Of a DNA stretch of 64,000 bases, positions 1 to 18,143 are shown in pieces (the first letter of the stretch is position 1; each line of letters begins with the position of its first letter). The stretch covers positions 12,848,299 through 12,912,298 of the forward strand of contig OY482860.1 of the NCBI GenBank assembly GCA_960531495.1, read 5' to 3'. This DNA is from Zeus faber (taxonomy: Eukaryota > Chordata > Actinopteri > Zeiformes > Zeidae). The translations under genes were made by a program, and so were the position numbers. The notes below the pieces were generated by a model that saw nothing but the letters and a program-made list of their open reading frames with translations, did not search any database and was not told where the DNA came from.

Positions 1-90
1 CCACCACTGCAACATTTTCTCTTCTAGACAATGATGAATCCTGGCTTCTTATTTAAATCTAGCGCAGGTCCTACCGGGGTTTTATGTGAT

Positions 91-345
91 CAAGATTCTA
101 AATTCAAGAGGTTCATTCGTCACATACATAAAGATACATACATATATGCAGTGAAATGTCTTTGCAACGCACCCGGAGATTATGCACAATGGTTACTAAA
201 CCAAACATACTAGCTAACCTAATTCCTACCTAGCAACTAACTGATTCCTAAAACGTAATGCAGTTAGTGAATAGAATAATATCAATAAAATAAAATAAAA
301 ATTAAATAAGACTCAAAAAGATAATACAAAGTGTGGGTACAAAAA
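91..345 (-). mobile_element. 3' end of a non-LTR retrotransposon (family A, copy 1)
   Basis: Read on the minus strand, this matches the 3' ends at 28023-28333 and 45800-46081. Shared landmarks are a stretch about CCCCCACTTTGTATTATC, an 'actaactgcatta..gtttta' block, 'agacatttcactgcata', and a terminus with an AATAAA-like or AATGAA signal followed by CTTGAATC-type repeats. No coding part is attached, as expected for a 5'-truncated copy. The LINE clade cannot be named without a repeat library. Confidence 0.6.
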
Positions 346-424
346 AGAAGGGAATATAGTTGTATATATGGGATAGGCTCTCATAAATATTTTGCACACT
401 GATACTTTTGTATCAAACTAGCAA

Positions 425-476
<52 letters not shown>

Positions 477-486
477 AATAACTATA

Positions 487-868
487 CAGTGGTACCTCGA
501 CTTACGACTGCATCTACTTACGACTAATCCAAGATACGAGTAGCGATAGTCGCGAAAATTTGTATCGATTTGCGACCGACTGCTCCAAGATACGACCGTG
601 GAAATTTGCTGTTGGCACGTCGGCGGCCAGTCAGCAGTCAGCACAGTCAGTAGCCAGTCAGCAGGCGACCTACATCGTGTGTGCACGTAGTTCGTGGCTT
701 ATCTATATATTTTTTCATATTTACTGTGTTTGTGCAGTGGATTTTGTTTATTTTCACCCTTCATGATTCCATTATTCATATGGAAAAAAATTGCTTCGAC
801 ATACGACTGTTTTAAACATACCACCGTTCTAATAGAACAAATTACAGTTGTAAGTCGAGGTACCACTG
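487..868. mobile_element. mariner-type MITE, TA target site
   Basis: Inverted termini of about 22 bp, CAGTGGTACCTCGACTTACG at the left and its reverse complement at the right, are flanked by TA on both sides (485-486 and 869-870). The interior of about 380 bp has no transposase frame, so this is a non-autonomous element. The CTCGACTTACGA terminal motif is typical of vertebrate mariner-derived MITEs. Weaker copies of the terminal motif (tacgact, gatacga) recur inside. Confidence 0.8.
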
Positions 869-1567
869 TATAACAAATATATTTTATGTATAAAATATAG
901 TATAATTGAGAATTTTCCCGTTTTGACAAATATAAAAGGCTTCACAAATGAGAAACGGGTTCGAAATGCAACACAGGCTTCTTATCATAATCTAGTCCAG
1001 GTTTGACAACTGTAAGTACAGTAGTTTGACCTGGACCTGCTTTTGAAAGGTGCAGTGCGGAGAAGTTACGGGAAAAGGACTGGGCAGCAATGGAAAGAAC
1101 TTTATTCCTCAGGGTGGTTTTCATTCGTGAAAATAAGGATTGTTTGCGTCACCTTAGAATGAGGCGTTTTTAAATCAACGTGTGGGGCGCGGGCCGCGGC
1201 CACGGAGGCCGCCACTACGTCCTAGGCACTGCACCTTTAAGTGTCCGTCGGAACCAAAGAAAAGCTAAAGAGTCCGAGCTCGAGAAAACGACGCTGCGAA
1301 TCGGCTGCACACTTCAGCCACGTCAGGTCGCGGTTATTTATTTTTCATTCTTATTATTATTTTTTTTTAAACCACGTTAAGACTTTAGTTTTGAATCGAT
1401 TGAATCAGTGGGAGGCGTCGTATCAAACGCCTCTTGGCTGCAGGGTGGGGTTGGCTGCTGTGTGTCAAGCACCACCTGGGCCCCGGTTCTGCAGAAAACA
1501 GCTGATGGGCGTTGTTGACACAGGCGACATGACGGACACCAACCACATGACACCGGTTTAAATACGT

Positions 1568-1598
<31 letters not shown>

Positions 1599-1850
1599 CA
1601 TGAATAGTCCCCGGAAAAAAACCCCAAATAAAAAACAAACAAACAAATAAACAAACAAACAAACCCAGAGCAACACATCCTCCTGCCAGCATTAGCATTA
1701 GCCTGGCTAGCGTTAGCCTTACCGTTAGCCTCGCGAGCTATGATTTAAAAAGGGAAGAAAAAGAAAAAACAAACAACAACAAAAAAAAACATTCTGCAAA
1801 CCGCGTCCCCCGCCCCCCCCGCTGGCCCGCCCCGCCCCGCCGCTGGACCG

Positions 1851-1922
1851 CGCCGGCTTGGCCAGCCCCGCCGGCTTGGCCAGCCCCGCCGCCGGCCTGG
1901 CCAGCCCCGCCGCTAGCCAGCC
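1851..1922. repeat. GC-rich minisatellite in fbxo28 intron 1
   Basis: Four imperfect tandem copies of CGCCGGCTTGGCCAGCCC (about 18 bp) lie about 50 bp inside the intron from the exon 1 donor. Spurious Ala/Gly-rich open frames here come from this repeat. Confidence 0.75.
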
Positions 1923-1971
1923 CGCGGCGCTGTGGACGGTTTGTTTTTGTCTTCCCCCCCCCCCTCCTTAC

Positions 1972-2160
1972 CGCGCGCAGCAGGCTGATCTCGTCGTACG
2001 ACAGGAAGTTCAGGATGGTCTCGATGGCCACGATGGGGAGGCCCAGCAGCGGGTTGTTCTGGTGCTGCTGCTCCGGCGGAGGCGTGCACAGCCGGGGCGA
2101 CGCCGAGTCCGAGTCCAGGGACCCGACGCCTCCGTCCACTCGTTCCACGACGGCCGCCAT
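1972..2160 (-). CDS. fbxo28: F-box only protein 28, exon 1 (partial gene)
   Basis: FBXO28 is an F-box substrate adaptor for SCF (SKP1-CUL1) ubiquitin ligases, mainly nuclear. Only the first 63 codons are in the window. After an acidic, proline/glutamine-rich leader (residues 1-38) comes the start of the F-box, LPIVAIETILNFLSYDEISL (about residues 41-60), nearly identical to vertebrate FBXO28 (LPIVAIENILSFMSYDEISQ). The frame opens with ATG GCG GCC. Exon 1 ends in CGCGCG followed by GTAAGG, a good donor, at a codon boundary; the conserved continuation (VCKRM-type) is not in the intron. The gene runs left out of the window and lies about 1.06 kb downstream of the polr1c stop in tandem orientation. 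The family call is firm; the rest of the protein cannot be assessed. Confidence 0.88.
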
Positions 2161-2300
2161 TTTCGTTTGCTTACTTAGGAGGTGGCGGAAATGACGTCAC
2201 GGCCGTGGGTGGGTGGGGGCTCCGTGTGACTTGAGCGCAAGTTACACGGAGTGACGTCAGAGACGCTGTTCCAGCGCCGTCCAATAAACCCAGAGACGTT
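2161..2300 (-). promoter_or_regulatory. fbxo28: fbxo28 promoter with two CREs and a 30-bp palindrome
   Basis: Two perfect CRE palindromes (TGACGTCA) lie at 2192-2199 and 2252-2259, 32 and 92 bp upstream of the fbxo28 ATG. Between them, 2221-2250 is an inverted repeat with 13-bp arms (one mismatch) around a 4-bp centre, ending directly before the second CRE. A CCAAT motif lies at about 2281. No TATA box is evident. CREB/ATF control of a housekeeping-type promoter is inferred. Confidence 0.6.
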
Positions 2301-2925
2301 TGACATTCATTCATAAAACATTTATATTAGTATTTCATATATTTTTAAAGTCTTTCATTTAAAAGTATTTATTTGATGCGTGAATCTATGACCACTATAC
2401 AGCAATTACCCACCATCTCATTTTAAGATTTTCTCTTACATTGTATAATTCTGTTCAATTTATTAAAAAAATAAAATGTATTCAACTGAAGCATCAAGTC
2501 AGGGTCGATTTGAAGGGCTTATGTGGTAAAAAAAAAAAGATGAACTTTTTATGGTTACGAGTGGAACACCACACAACTGTATTATGTAGTGTACAAGGTG
2601 GTGCTCAATGTGGGGTATGGGAGAGAGGTTCCAGGGGGCCAGCAGCAAAACGATTACTAGTTAAACTCAGGCATTATCTCATCTACAAAACATTAGTACC
2701 CTTGTAGCATTATGATGTTTTTGATCATAGTCATTTCCCAAACCACAGCGTAAACAAACTAAAATCATAAACTATAGAAAACGCAAGGAGCTCTTTTTCT
2801 TGGTTCCTCGCTTCAACCTGGATTTGTCCAGTTCAATTAATAACGCATAGGGAGCCACATGAAGGTTTACCAAATCCAACATTACAAAACTAAAAACTAC
2901 AATCCTGATGCACATCAGGGACGTC
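2301..2925. other. polr1c-fbxo28 spacer
   Basis: AT-rich DNA between the fbxo28 promoter and the presumed end of the polr1c transcript. I see no exon, RNA gene or recognised repeat in it. Confidence 0.5.
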
Positions 2926-3218
2926 ATTTCCCAAGTTAGCATCTTTATTTCATCATATGAATTTACAGCTTTTTTTTTTTGAAGAAAACGTATACAAAAA
3001 CAGTAATACATATTTACAAGTAGGTGAGCAAACTGTCAAAATATGCCAAAAAAAAAAAAAGAAAATCGAAATTATACTGTAACGTAAACCTGCTTTGAGA
3101 AATTCAATAATTGGTTTTCTCAATACAGCGTCACATGGAGTACAGTAGGCCTTCCATTTCCAAAATAAACAACAGATAAACAGTTTAATATCGTGGTTGA
3201 TTCTAACCACGTTTCCCT
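2926..3218 (-). other. polr1c: polr1c 3' UTR (candidate)
   Basis: The minus strand carries AATAAA at 2949-2944, about 270 nt past the polr1c stop. The first 300 bp after the stop have no conserved frame. The exact cleavage site is a guess. Confidence 0.35.
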
Positions 3219-7867
<4,649 letters not shown>

Positions 7868-7990
7868 GTTTGCCTACGTAGCTACTGGCGTAAACAAACC
7901 ACGCCCACAGATGCGTGTTTTACTTCCGGTGTTCCGCCGAAAATAATCCGCCGGAAACAAATTCCCGAGCACATTTGTGCCGTCACAGAG
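7868..7990 (-). promoter_or_regulatory. polr1c: polr1c core promoter with ETS/GABP site
   Basis: The minus strand carries ACCGGAAGT (7930-7922), a consensus ETS/GABPA site, about 55 bp upstream of the start codon. No TATA box is evident. This fits a housekeeping promoter for a polymerase subunit. Confidence 0.5.
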
Positions 7991-8890
7991 GAGGCACATG
8001 ATTAAATATACAACATCCAGTCGATGCTCGTCGCTGTCCAATTTGTTGTTTTCCTACACGTGGCGATCACATAAAGTCAAATCAACGGCCCCCCCCCCCA
8101 CGCCACAATGGGAATCAAAAAGCTACTGAATAAAAAGCATTTTTATTTTTACAAGACACATGACTTAATACATTGCACGCGTGCTTTTTATTCCCATGTG
8201 TATTGAGCAGTGAAGGCCGATCTCCAAATGAATCTTTATTTTCCTATCGTATTATTTACTGATTTGTGTTTATTTTTTTAAAAGGAAATAGACAAATACA
8301 ACCCCTGGGATGTTAGAGAATAAGTAACAGTGGAAAGGAGTCGAGGTGTCAGTATTGTCCTGGCAATCCAATACCGTGAGATTTATTAATATTCTTTCGA
8401 TTTTCAGGGAGTCCCGACGCTCGCCCTCCTGTTTGCGCCCTCTGGTGGTCGTCGAGGTGTAGCCTTGTTGAGCGGAATGGAACTATACGAGCGCCCCTTT
8501 CTTTGCAGCGTTCCCCCCGATTCACGATCAATAATAGCTCGATTTTCTTGTTGTGTTCTCTATAATTTTAAATGTAAACACTTCTATACGTTTTCTATTG
8601 GACTTGGCAGCATACCCATAAATATAAGCTGTATAAGCTTTATAACCACATGTGCTTTTTTATTCCCATGTGCCTCGACACCATTTCAACTTGTTTTTGA
8701 CATCTCTTTTGTATAAATTTGAGGGAGCATTGGGCTATAAATATAAGTCAATCTTTTTGTAACATGAAACATTTAAAATATTGAAATATGAACTATTTTA
8801 ATGCATGCGATTTCTGTAACATACCCAAAAGCCCACATCTATTTTGTCAACCTCACAGACTACTGAGAATGTTTCACACCCACCATCATT
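7991..8890. other. Intergenic, gprin2-polr1c
   Basis: AT-rich sequence with a short CpG-richer patch at 8400-8530. No conserved frame, RNA gene or clear repeat was recognised. Confidence 0.4.
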
Positions 8891-8894
8891 AAGG

Positions 8895-10124
8895 TTTTTT
8901 CATTTTTTTTATTGCTGGCATCAATATTCAAACACATCCATTTTATTGTGGACAACACACAGTTAAACCCTTGTTTTATGGCAGCATCAACCAGCAAACA
9001 TTCAGGTGACATTTGGCATGAGGGGGGGGGGGGGGGTCATGGAGGGTCCCAAATAAGATCCACACTGCACCGCGTGACAGCGCTTTAACATGAGAGCAAA
9101 CGGATATTAAATTATCCTAAAAGAGCCCTTGCTGTCGCCTATAGGAAGTCAGTTGTATACAATACACAGAAACAGTACCTTGTCTCACAACACAGACAGG
9201 GTACAACTGTACTTTTTCTAACACCTCATTTTTTTTTAATACACAATCTACAAAACGTGGGCTCCACTTGAGCAATTCTTCTGCCGTTATAGGAACATAT
9301 TTATTCTCACGATCCTCTTTCTTTATCAATCTTTTACATTTCAGAATGCAGATTGCAAAACATTAGATGACGCCTGCTAATCCTTGTGAAACTAGGTTCA
9401 AAAGCTCTGATCGCTTGTCTTTGTTTCCAATTTTTCAAATCCTGTCCGATCCGTGCAGATGCAGAAGAGACGGGTCAAAGGAGAAACTTTAAGGCTTGAG
9501 ACAAATGAGGTGATTTATGTATTAGAAGGAGAATGAGCCTATGATTGGGATGAACTGTAGTTGTGGGTGCCAGGAACTGGAACTGCATTTTGGGGGTTTC
9601 TTTCCACAATCCGTCCACACAGACATCCAGCTGGCATTCCAGAGGTAAAAAAAAAAAAAAAAAAAAAAAATCAACAACAAAAAACCAGCAGGTCAACCAG
9701 CAAGCGACTTGTTAGTTCAGTCACCGGGCGCGTGTGTAAAGAGGTAATTGGCCTCTCTTTGTGCTATTTTATTATTCTGCCTATTAAAATAAGAGGTGAG
9801 GTTTCTGTAAAAATAATTAACTGCGGCTGTGAAAACAGACGATCTTAGCAGCCAAATCCCTGGACTGGTGTTTTGGTGTGAAAATTTCCGCCTTCCATTA
9901 ACGCCTGCTCACAAAGTAATCGTAGCTGGCGCACACCAACCACGTTGAAATCCAAAAAAGTGTTGCACGTTGTCTATATGGCACCGCATTGGTAACAAGA
10001 TACTGTGACACTGGTCACATGTTGGATGCTTAGACTCAAACTTTGTGTTCCCTCAAGGCTGAAAATGAAAATATTCTTTGGCTGTGAATAAGAATATATC
10101 TTTTGAGACAGGGATAAAGTGTGT

Positions 10125-10161
<37 letters not shown>

Positions 10162-10782
10162 AGCGAGAGAGCGAGAGCGAGATTTTGGCCAATCGGTTTC
10201 AAGATATTAATACAGTAAATGGGAATACATTCTAGACATTACTGAGGTATAAACATTTAGAGCATAAAGTCTGATAGACAATTTTAGAATGGGAGCATCG
10301 TTTTTCCACTGTTGTTTTCTTTGATACCCCCAAACTTCACAGTGTAGTTATCAGAAAAAGGCTTACCTTTACCAGACTCATTCATGCCATTGCCAGTCAA
10401 AAGAAGTCTGGAATCTTCACACTGTGTTTACAAATTGTGTGTTAACTGTCAAGACAAACCACCTGACTGAACCATAGCCTTTAGCCTAATTCTATTTCTG
10501 CTATCAAAATCCCTTTAATTTACATCTAAGTACCTGCTTTTCCCTCTCTGATGATTTTGTGTCAATAATAATGAAAGCATAAACACATTGATATGACGTT
10601 ATTTCCGTCCAGTGATATTCCATTCCTCCCGCTTCAGTATGACCATTCTACTGTACAACCAGGCAACATTTGAGGCTTAGGATGATTTAACATAGTTAAT
10701 TTCGGCGGCTGTGCACAGTGTACAGGTTCGATCTGGTCTGTCATTCAGTTGGTCCCGGTTAGCTCTTCAGCCTGCAAGCTTG
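8895..10782 (-). other. gprin2: gprin2 3' UTR (candidate) and flank
   Basis: From the gprin2 stop leftwards there is 1.9 kb without a conserved frame. Minus-strand AATAAA at 8913-8908 would end a long 3' UTR. It contains poly-T/poly-A runs (9645-9670), a G13 run (9030-9043) and a GT/GA repeat at 10120-10180. A 70-codon minus-strand frame at 9329-9117 has no recognisable homology. Confidence 0.35.
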
Positions 10783-12423
10783 TCAGTCAACAGTTGTGGT
10801 CGTGCGCACGCAGCAGGCGGGGGTCCTGATGGAGCCCATCATTCTGCCCTTCTTCTTCCTGCAGCCTTTGCTGCCGCTCTGCCGGGACGTGGTGGTGCCC
10901 TGGCGGGACACCTTGGCAGCCCGGCTGGCAGTCTCCTTGATCTGCAGCTCCAGGTGGCGCTGGATGGCGAGGCCCAACTCCTCAGGATCCACGGATGCTC
11001 CGTACACCTCCCAGGTCATCCCCTCTGCGTCCCACTTCACCTCCTTCACCGGGGACTTTGGCGCCCCACCCTTACCGGCACCGTGCCCCTCACCTCCCTC
11101 CACGGTCCTGCTGCGCTCGCCGGGGCCTCCGCTGCCGTTCTCCTCCACCAGACACACCTGGGGGAACACGTGAGGAGGGGGGTGGAGGGGGGCGGTCTCT
11201 GACATGGTCTGCCCCGTCTGCACCCCCACGTCCCTCAGCTCCCTGTGGGCGGTCATGGTGGCAACCTCCCTGGTGGTGGCGGTCGTGCCGGGGCTCACGA
11301 GACCGGCCCGGCGTCCCTCCCCCCAGGCGGGGGGCTGAGATGGCTGCCCAACTCCGGGCGGGAGCGCGCTGGTCCAAGAACAGCCGAGGTCGCAGCAGCC
11401 CAGCAGGCGTTTGGCATCCAGCCCTGTCTCACTGACCGAGGACATGAGGCGAGGCAGCGCCAGGAGGTTCGCTGCCAGGTGCGGGGGCACTGCTCGTTGG
11501 AACCGACACTCTGTCTGGAGGTCCACGATACCCGGCATCAGCTGTGCAGCGGCAGGGATGGGCTGGGGGTGGCAGTAGGCAGTGAAGGTGTCCTCTGGGT
11601 TGCCTTGGTACACGTAGGAACCGTAGCAGAGTGGTTCCTCGCACTGCTGCTGGTGGTGGTGGTGGTGGTGCTGTCCCTCCCCTCGGACATCCTCTGTCCC
11701 ACTCCTGGGAACACAGATGTGAGGCTGCTGTACCGAGCCCCCACTGCTGTTACCCCCTCTGTAAGTTGGGTTCACCATGTTGCAGTGCTGCAGGTGCATG
11801 GCCTGCTGGCATGCTAGCACGGACTGTCCCTGACCCTCCTGGACACCACAATCCCCCCCGTAGTAAGAAAGCATGCACGCCTTGCCCTGCCGCGGCGGCT
11901 GGGGGGGTGGTGCTTGTCTGAGCGCGGCCAGAGTGTCTGAGTGGCTCCTCTGAACGGGCAGGGAGGCCGGCTGCAGCGTTTGCAGGGCGCCTCCACCCGC
12001 ACAGGGGTGGGGGCTGTCGTCGGTTACAGTCACCTCGTCCCCGCAGAGACGCAGGGACGTACAAGGCTCGGCGATGCTGTCGGGGCGCCCAGCAGTTCTG
12101 GGGGACACGCCGTGTTCGGGTGAGCTTCCAGAGACACTTTGAGCTGCAACCAGCTGAACAGGCTCACTGAACTGGCTGCCATCGTGTCTCTCACTGGTAG
12201 GACATGGCGGTGCTGCTTGAACCACAGGATTCTCAACAGCAGCCCCCTTCAGCCCCTCCTGGCACATTTCTTTGGGCCCTTCTGGAGTCTTTGTAGGGGA
12301 CACTGGAATGTTGACGGCGCTCTGGGAGTGTGGCATGAGAGGCTTGACGGAGAGGGCAGAGTCAGAGCAATTGCCAGCCCCCAGCGGGTATAGCTCGGAC
12401 ACAGAGCCGCCACCCTCTGCCAT
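10783..12423 (-). CDS. gprin2: G protein-regulated inducer of neurite outgrowth 2 (GPRIN2-like)
   Basis: GPRIN proteins bind activated Gi/o/z alpha subunits and promote neurite growth at the plasma membrane. This single coding exon encodes 546 residues, mostly low-complexity. The conserved C-terminal GRIN domain starts near 457: [19 protein letters not shown], then [20 protein letters not shown]. It ends in a basic stretch and a Cys-Cys pair (PACCVR), as expected of a palmitoylated tail. GPRIN2 rather than 1 or 3 is favoured by QRSHSD (158-163), [13 protein letters not shown] (323-335), a TMT..GVQT block and PHVFPQV before the domain. The start is the ATG at 12423 (CCCATGG), six bases inside the exon; a strong acceptor (TTTTCTCCTCTTCAG) precedes it, so the 5' UTR is split. 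Residues 252-257 are six histidines from a CAC run. It is longer than human GPRIN2 (about 458). Confidence 0.85.
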   Translation of the reverse strand: MAEGGGSVSELYPLGAGNCSDSALSVKPLMPHSQSAVNIPVSPTKTPEGPKEMCQEGLKGAAVENPVVQAAPPCPTSERHDGSQFSEPVQLVAAQSVSGSSPEHGVSPRTAGRPDSIAEPCTSLRLCGDEVTVTDDSPHPCAGGGALQTLQPASLPVQRSHSDTLAALRQAPPPQPPRQGKACMLSYYGGDCGVQEGQGQSVLACQQAMHLQHCNMVNPTYRGGNSSGGSVQQPHICVPRSGTEDVRGEGQHHHHHHQQQCEEPLCYGSYVYQGNPEDTFTAYCHPQPIPAAAQLMPGIVDLQTECRFQRAVPPHLAANLLALPRLMSSVSETGLDAKRLLGCCDLGCSWTSALPPGVGQPSQPPAWGEGRRAGLVSPGTTATTREVATMTAHRELRDVGVQTGQTMSETAPLHPPPHVFPQVCLVEENGSGGPGERSRTVEGGEGHGAGKGGAPKSPVKEVKWDAEGMTWEVYGASVDPEELGLAIQRHLELQIKETASRAAKVSRQGTTTSRQSGSKGCRKKKGRMMGSIRTPACCVRTTTTVD

Positions 12424-12429
12424 GGGACC

Positions 12430-14770
<2,341 letters not shown>

Positions 14771-14864
14771 CTCAGTCAACAAACTCTGGTGCTTCTCCTC
14801 TTCCACTCCTCCTCTCCCCTCTCTGTCGTCTGCCTGCCAGCATCCACTTTCTGGGTGCAGCTCT
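14771..14864 (-). other. gprin2: Predicted gprin2 5' UTR exon containing a uORF
   Basis: On the minus strand a long pyrimidine tract ending CTCTTCCCTCCAG is followed by 94 bp and then GAG/GTAAGC, a strong internal-exon signature. Joined to the coding exon it puts GGTCCCATGG just after the junction. The exon holds an ATG followed by 22 further sense codons and a TGA that ends two bases before the donor, a complete upstream ORF. Transcript evidence is lacking. If transcription starts inside it, this could instead be the first exon. Confidence 0.5.
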
Positions 14865-14999
14865 CTGGAGGGAAGAGAAAAAAAAAAACGTCACGTCAAG
14901 TCAGTCGCTCCGTCCACCGCGGATTCTCCTGGAAAAGGAGGGGCCAAAAAAGCAGCAGACGTTTGGGCTAATCCCTCCACAGGTGACCTCCGCCCCCCG

Positions 15000-15030
<31 letters not shown>

Positions 15031-15270
15031 CTTCCTCCTCAGCTACACATCACTAGCTACGCCCTCTGTCGTCAACTGTGTTCTATTTTTTTTACTATTT
15101 CCCTCCCACCCTCTCCTCCTCTCCATCCATCACCCATCCTCCCCCCCCCAGGCCCCCAACCAGCTGTACACAAGATGGAGGAAAACCTTGAGATAATCCC
15201 CCTCCTACAGCCGATTACAAATGTGAGGCTGCAATCTTCAAATCCAACCACTGCAAGACAGTAAGTGTGT

Positions 15271-15316
<46 letters not shown>

Positions 15317-15686
15317 TGATGGTAGATAGATAGATCGCACCAGAGGATGGAGGGATGAAGACGAATGGGAGGGAGGAATAATAATGAGATGAGATAGTGT
15401 GTGTGTGTGCGTGCGTGTGTGTGTGTGTGTGGGGGGGGGGTGACGGATTTCATTGTCACTCAATCCACATGGGAGAGAGACAGAAAGAGAGAGAGAGAGG
15501 GGGGGGGGGGCTATTGGCTGAAATGTATGAATGAAAAAAAATAGTAAAAGGTAATCAGCCCCCTCCCTCCTCCTGGAATAGAAGCTGTGTCTTTCTGTTT
15601 CCCCTCATTCGCCCCTCTCTCTCCCCTGCTGTCCCTCGCTCACACACATGCTTCACCTACTCCCAAGCACACACTCCCTCCCTGTC

Positions 15687-15727
<41 letters not shown>

Positions 15728-16075
15728 CCTCTGTTGCTATGGAAACTGCAATACTCAATGGGACTGTGTATTCAGGGTCCTTTATTTTTCTTTATCTTGC
15801 CGCGCGGCCACTAGGCAGCGTGCAGTCAAAATATGTCAGGCCAGGAATTGGCCGTGTTTCACGGTTGTCGAGTGATTCCCGCGGTTGATTTGGTGCCGTG
15901 ATTATTACTTTCGAGGTGCTCAATCAGACATGCGGGGGAGCCGGGCGGGTCGGGGGGGGGGGTGATGATGAAATGTGAACCAACACTCATATCCTGTCGT
16001 ATTACCAAGCAGGGATGGGCGATATTTAGTTCAAACAGTATGAATTAGTATGGCTAATGAAGCTGAAGATTGTGA
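14865..16075. repeat. Low-complexity and microsatellite cluster upstream of gprin2
   Basis: Contains (CT)n at 15000-15027, pyrimidine-rich DNA to 15150, (GA)n at 15277-15314, (GT)n at 15397-15430, G runs at 15431 and 15500, (CA)n at 15690-15726 and G10 at 15953. Open frames here are products of these repeats. No exon was recognised. Confidence 0.7.
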
Positions 16076-16079
16076 TTGT

Positions 16080-16260
16080 TTTACCTAAATGTGAATGTAA
16101 TTTTATGCTGTAGTGCTCTGCCTATTTTACTTGTTAGGTTTTTATGTTGTGTACTTTGTAACGTTATCTGCTGCTTTCTTGGCCAGGTCTCTATTGTATT
16201 GAATCTTTTGAATCTCAATGAGACTAACCTGGTAAAGTAAAGGTTAAACAAATAATGGCA
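16080..16260 (+). mobile_element. 3' end of a non-LTR retrotransposon (family B, copy 1)
   Basis: Shares 'ggccaggtctc', 'gaatctcaatgagactaacc' and a 'tggtaaagtaaaggttaaac' end with 58375-58530. This is a widespread fish LINE tail ending in AATAAAGGTTAAA-type repeats. It is 5' truncated with no coding part. Confidence 0.6.
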
Positions 16261-18140
16261 AAATCAAATACCACATTTTTGTTAACCTCAATATTTATAA
16301 TTTAATGTTATGTTGGTGATGACTATGGGTGCCCTCATGAGATATTTTTTTGAGAAACAAAGGGCCGGGCCAGCCCTTTCTATAGGTGAGATAGGCACCT
16401 GCCTATTTTTCCTCTGCTTGACTTTAGTGGCATTACAGTGAATACACCACAAAGCACACCACATCCAAGAGAATGCTGGAAAATTCTTTACTCCACCCTC
16501 TCCATTTTAGACTAATTACGAGTAATTGATTGAATTATAATAACCTCATTACAGATACGTATTTGCGCTGTGGAGGCAGAGGCAGAGTGTGTTTTAAAGG
16601 TCTTCTTGTTTACCGTGGCAACAGAAAGGAGGTGAACAAGTGGGAGACGATGCTGACGGTGTATGTTCCGACAGAGATCAGACAAAACAAAGCCAGTCCA
16701 GCGGATCATATTACGCAAGGTCGGACTTGTTTGGGTTTGCACTACTTGCAGATAAGATTTTAAGTTGATGGCACACACAGTCTTCTGGGGAGCCAGAGTT
16801 ACATTTAATTTGCCTAATTGCTATTTAGAGTATATCATCTTGATGGATGACGCAGGGATTTTGAACATCTTCTCGGTTTATTTGTGTGTTTGTGCAATGT
16901 AAGGGACAGTGCATGGACTTATGCCTCATGTTGTGGGTTGAAGCTCTAGTCTGTCTGTTTGACTTAGTTTTCGTTACTGTAATTTACAAATATGTGTTTA
17001 TGTGTACAGTGATCATAAATCAAGTAATGTTTTAAATAATCAATTTATATTCAATAACAAAAATAAATAAAATACATATTTAATTCAAAATGCATTCATA
17101 TTTAATAAAGGCTATTGGTTGTCTGGTGTGAGATCATACATTACATTAAAAGAAACAGTATTTTCTAGTGTGTGCGTGCGTGTGGTTAATGTACAGGGTA
17201 AGTTCGCACAGCGATAAGGAGAACATCTGCAGGAGTAGGGGGTTGCGTGGGGCTGAGGTTTCTGATAGGTAGAGCTGTGCACAGATTAAAGCTTGGAGCC
17301 ATTTAATAACTTTCATTGTGCTCGGTGTGTGCGTGGCAGTAATTTATGTTCATACGATTAAAAGGGTGGAATGTAACAATATATCTAAATCTATGTAATC
17401 ACATAAACATATATGCACACACATAATGAAGAACACAACCTCATATAGCCTCAGTCACATTCCTTTATTTCAACACACAGGGTTCATTCTTTCAAAGACC
17501 TCTCCGGTTGTGTTCGCCCTTGGATTCCTCCCATAAAGTTTGCCTTATCTTGAGCACCTACGCATCTGTGAGGTTGAACTGACCATATATTCTCTGACTC
17601 TTTGAAAAACAAACTGTTCGACTCAGAGAGCTGCTCGAAGCACGTCTCTAATCCGACCCTGGTACAAGCCAAAACCAGCGTCTGTCCGCCTCCTTATTTA
17701 AAACCACCGACTGACAAACTGCAGATTAAAGCGACCCTTTAATTTCTGTAACACTGTATTTTTTTTTGTGATGGTGTCATAAAGTATGGGAATAAAAATG
17801 ATGCATTATATGTCATTTGTATTATAATGGAGAGACAATAATGGCGCTGACAAACCGCAATCGTGGCAGAAAGGGGTGGCATCCCAATCTGGGGTTCCAC
17901 TCAAAAGAAGGTGTGAAAGACTGGAGGATGACTACACTAACTGCTTTTCCAAAATAATAATTGATATATGTTTGCTGAAAGGCCTGCGAGCATATCCAAG
18001 GCTTGAAGATTCATCAGGCAAATGTTTGGATTCGAAAAGAGAAATGCAGCTCGCAGAGGACGCAGGCCGACTCTCACTATTCCTATTGGTGCCACGAACT
18101 AGAGTCTCACCCTTATGCAGAGGAACAGGAGATTAGTACA
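16261..18140. other. Intergenic DNA without a recognised gene
   Basis: AT-rich with short unconserved frames. Nothing beyond simple AT-rich and GT-rich patches can be supported. Confidence 0.4.
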
Positions 18141-18143
18141 GTA

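Larger units (their letters stand above)
1..1971 (-). other. fbxo28: fbxo28 intron 1, 5' part
   Basis: This stretch lies downstream of the fbxo28 exon 1 donor on the minus strand. No further fbxo28 exon was recognised, so exon 2 should lie beyond the left edge. It holds a non-LTR retrotransposon tail, an (AT)n run near 430-473, a mariner-type MITE, a (GT)n run at 1572-1598 and a GC-rich minisatellite. Short open frames here are unconserved or low-complexity. Confidence 0.6.

Noticed and set aside
10711-11435. Several plus-strand frames over 100 codons.
   Set aside because: Antisense of the GC-rich gprin2 coding exon.
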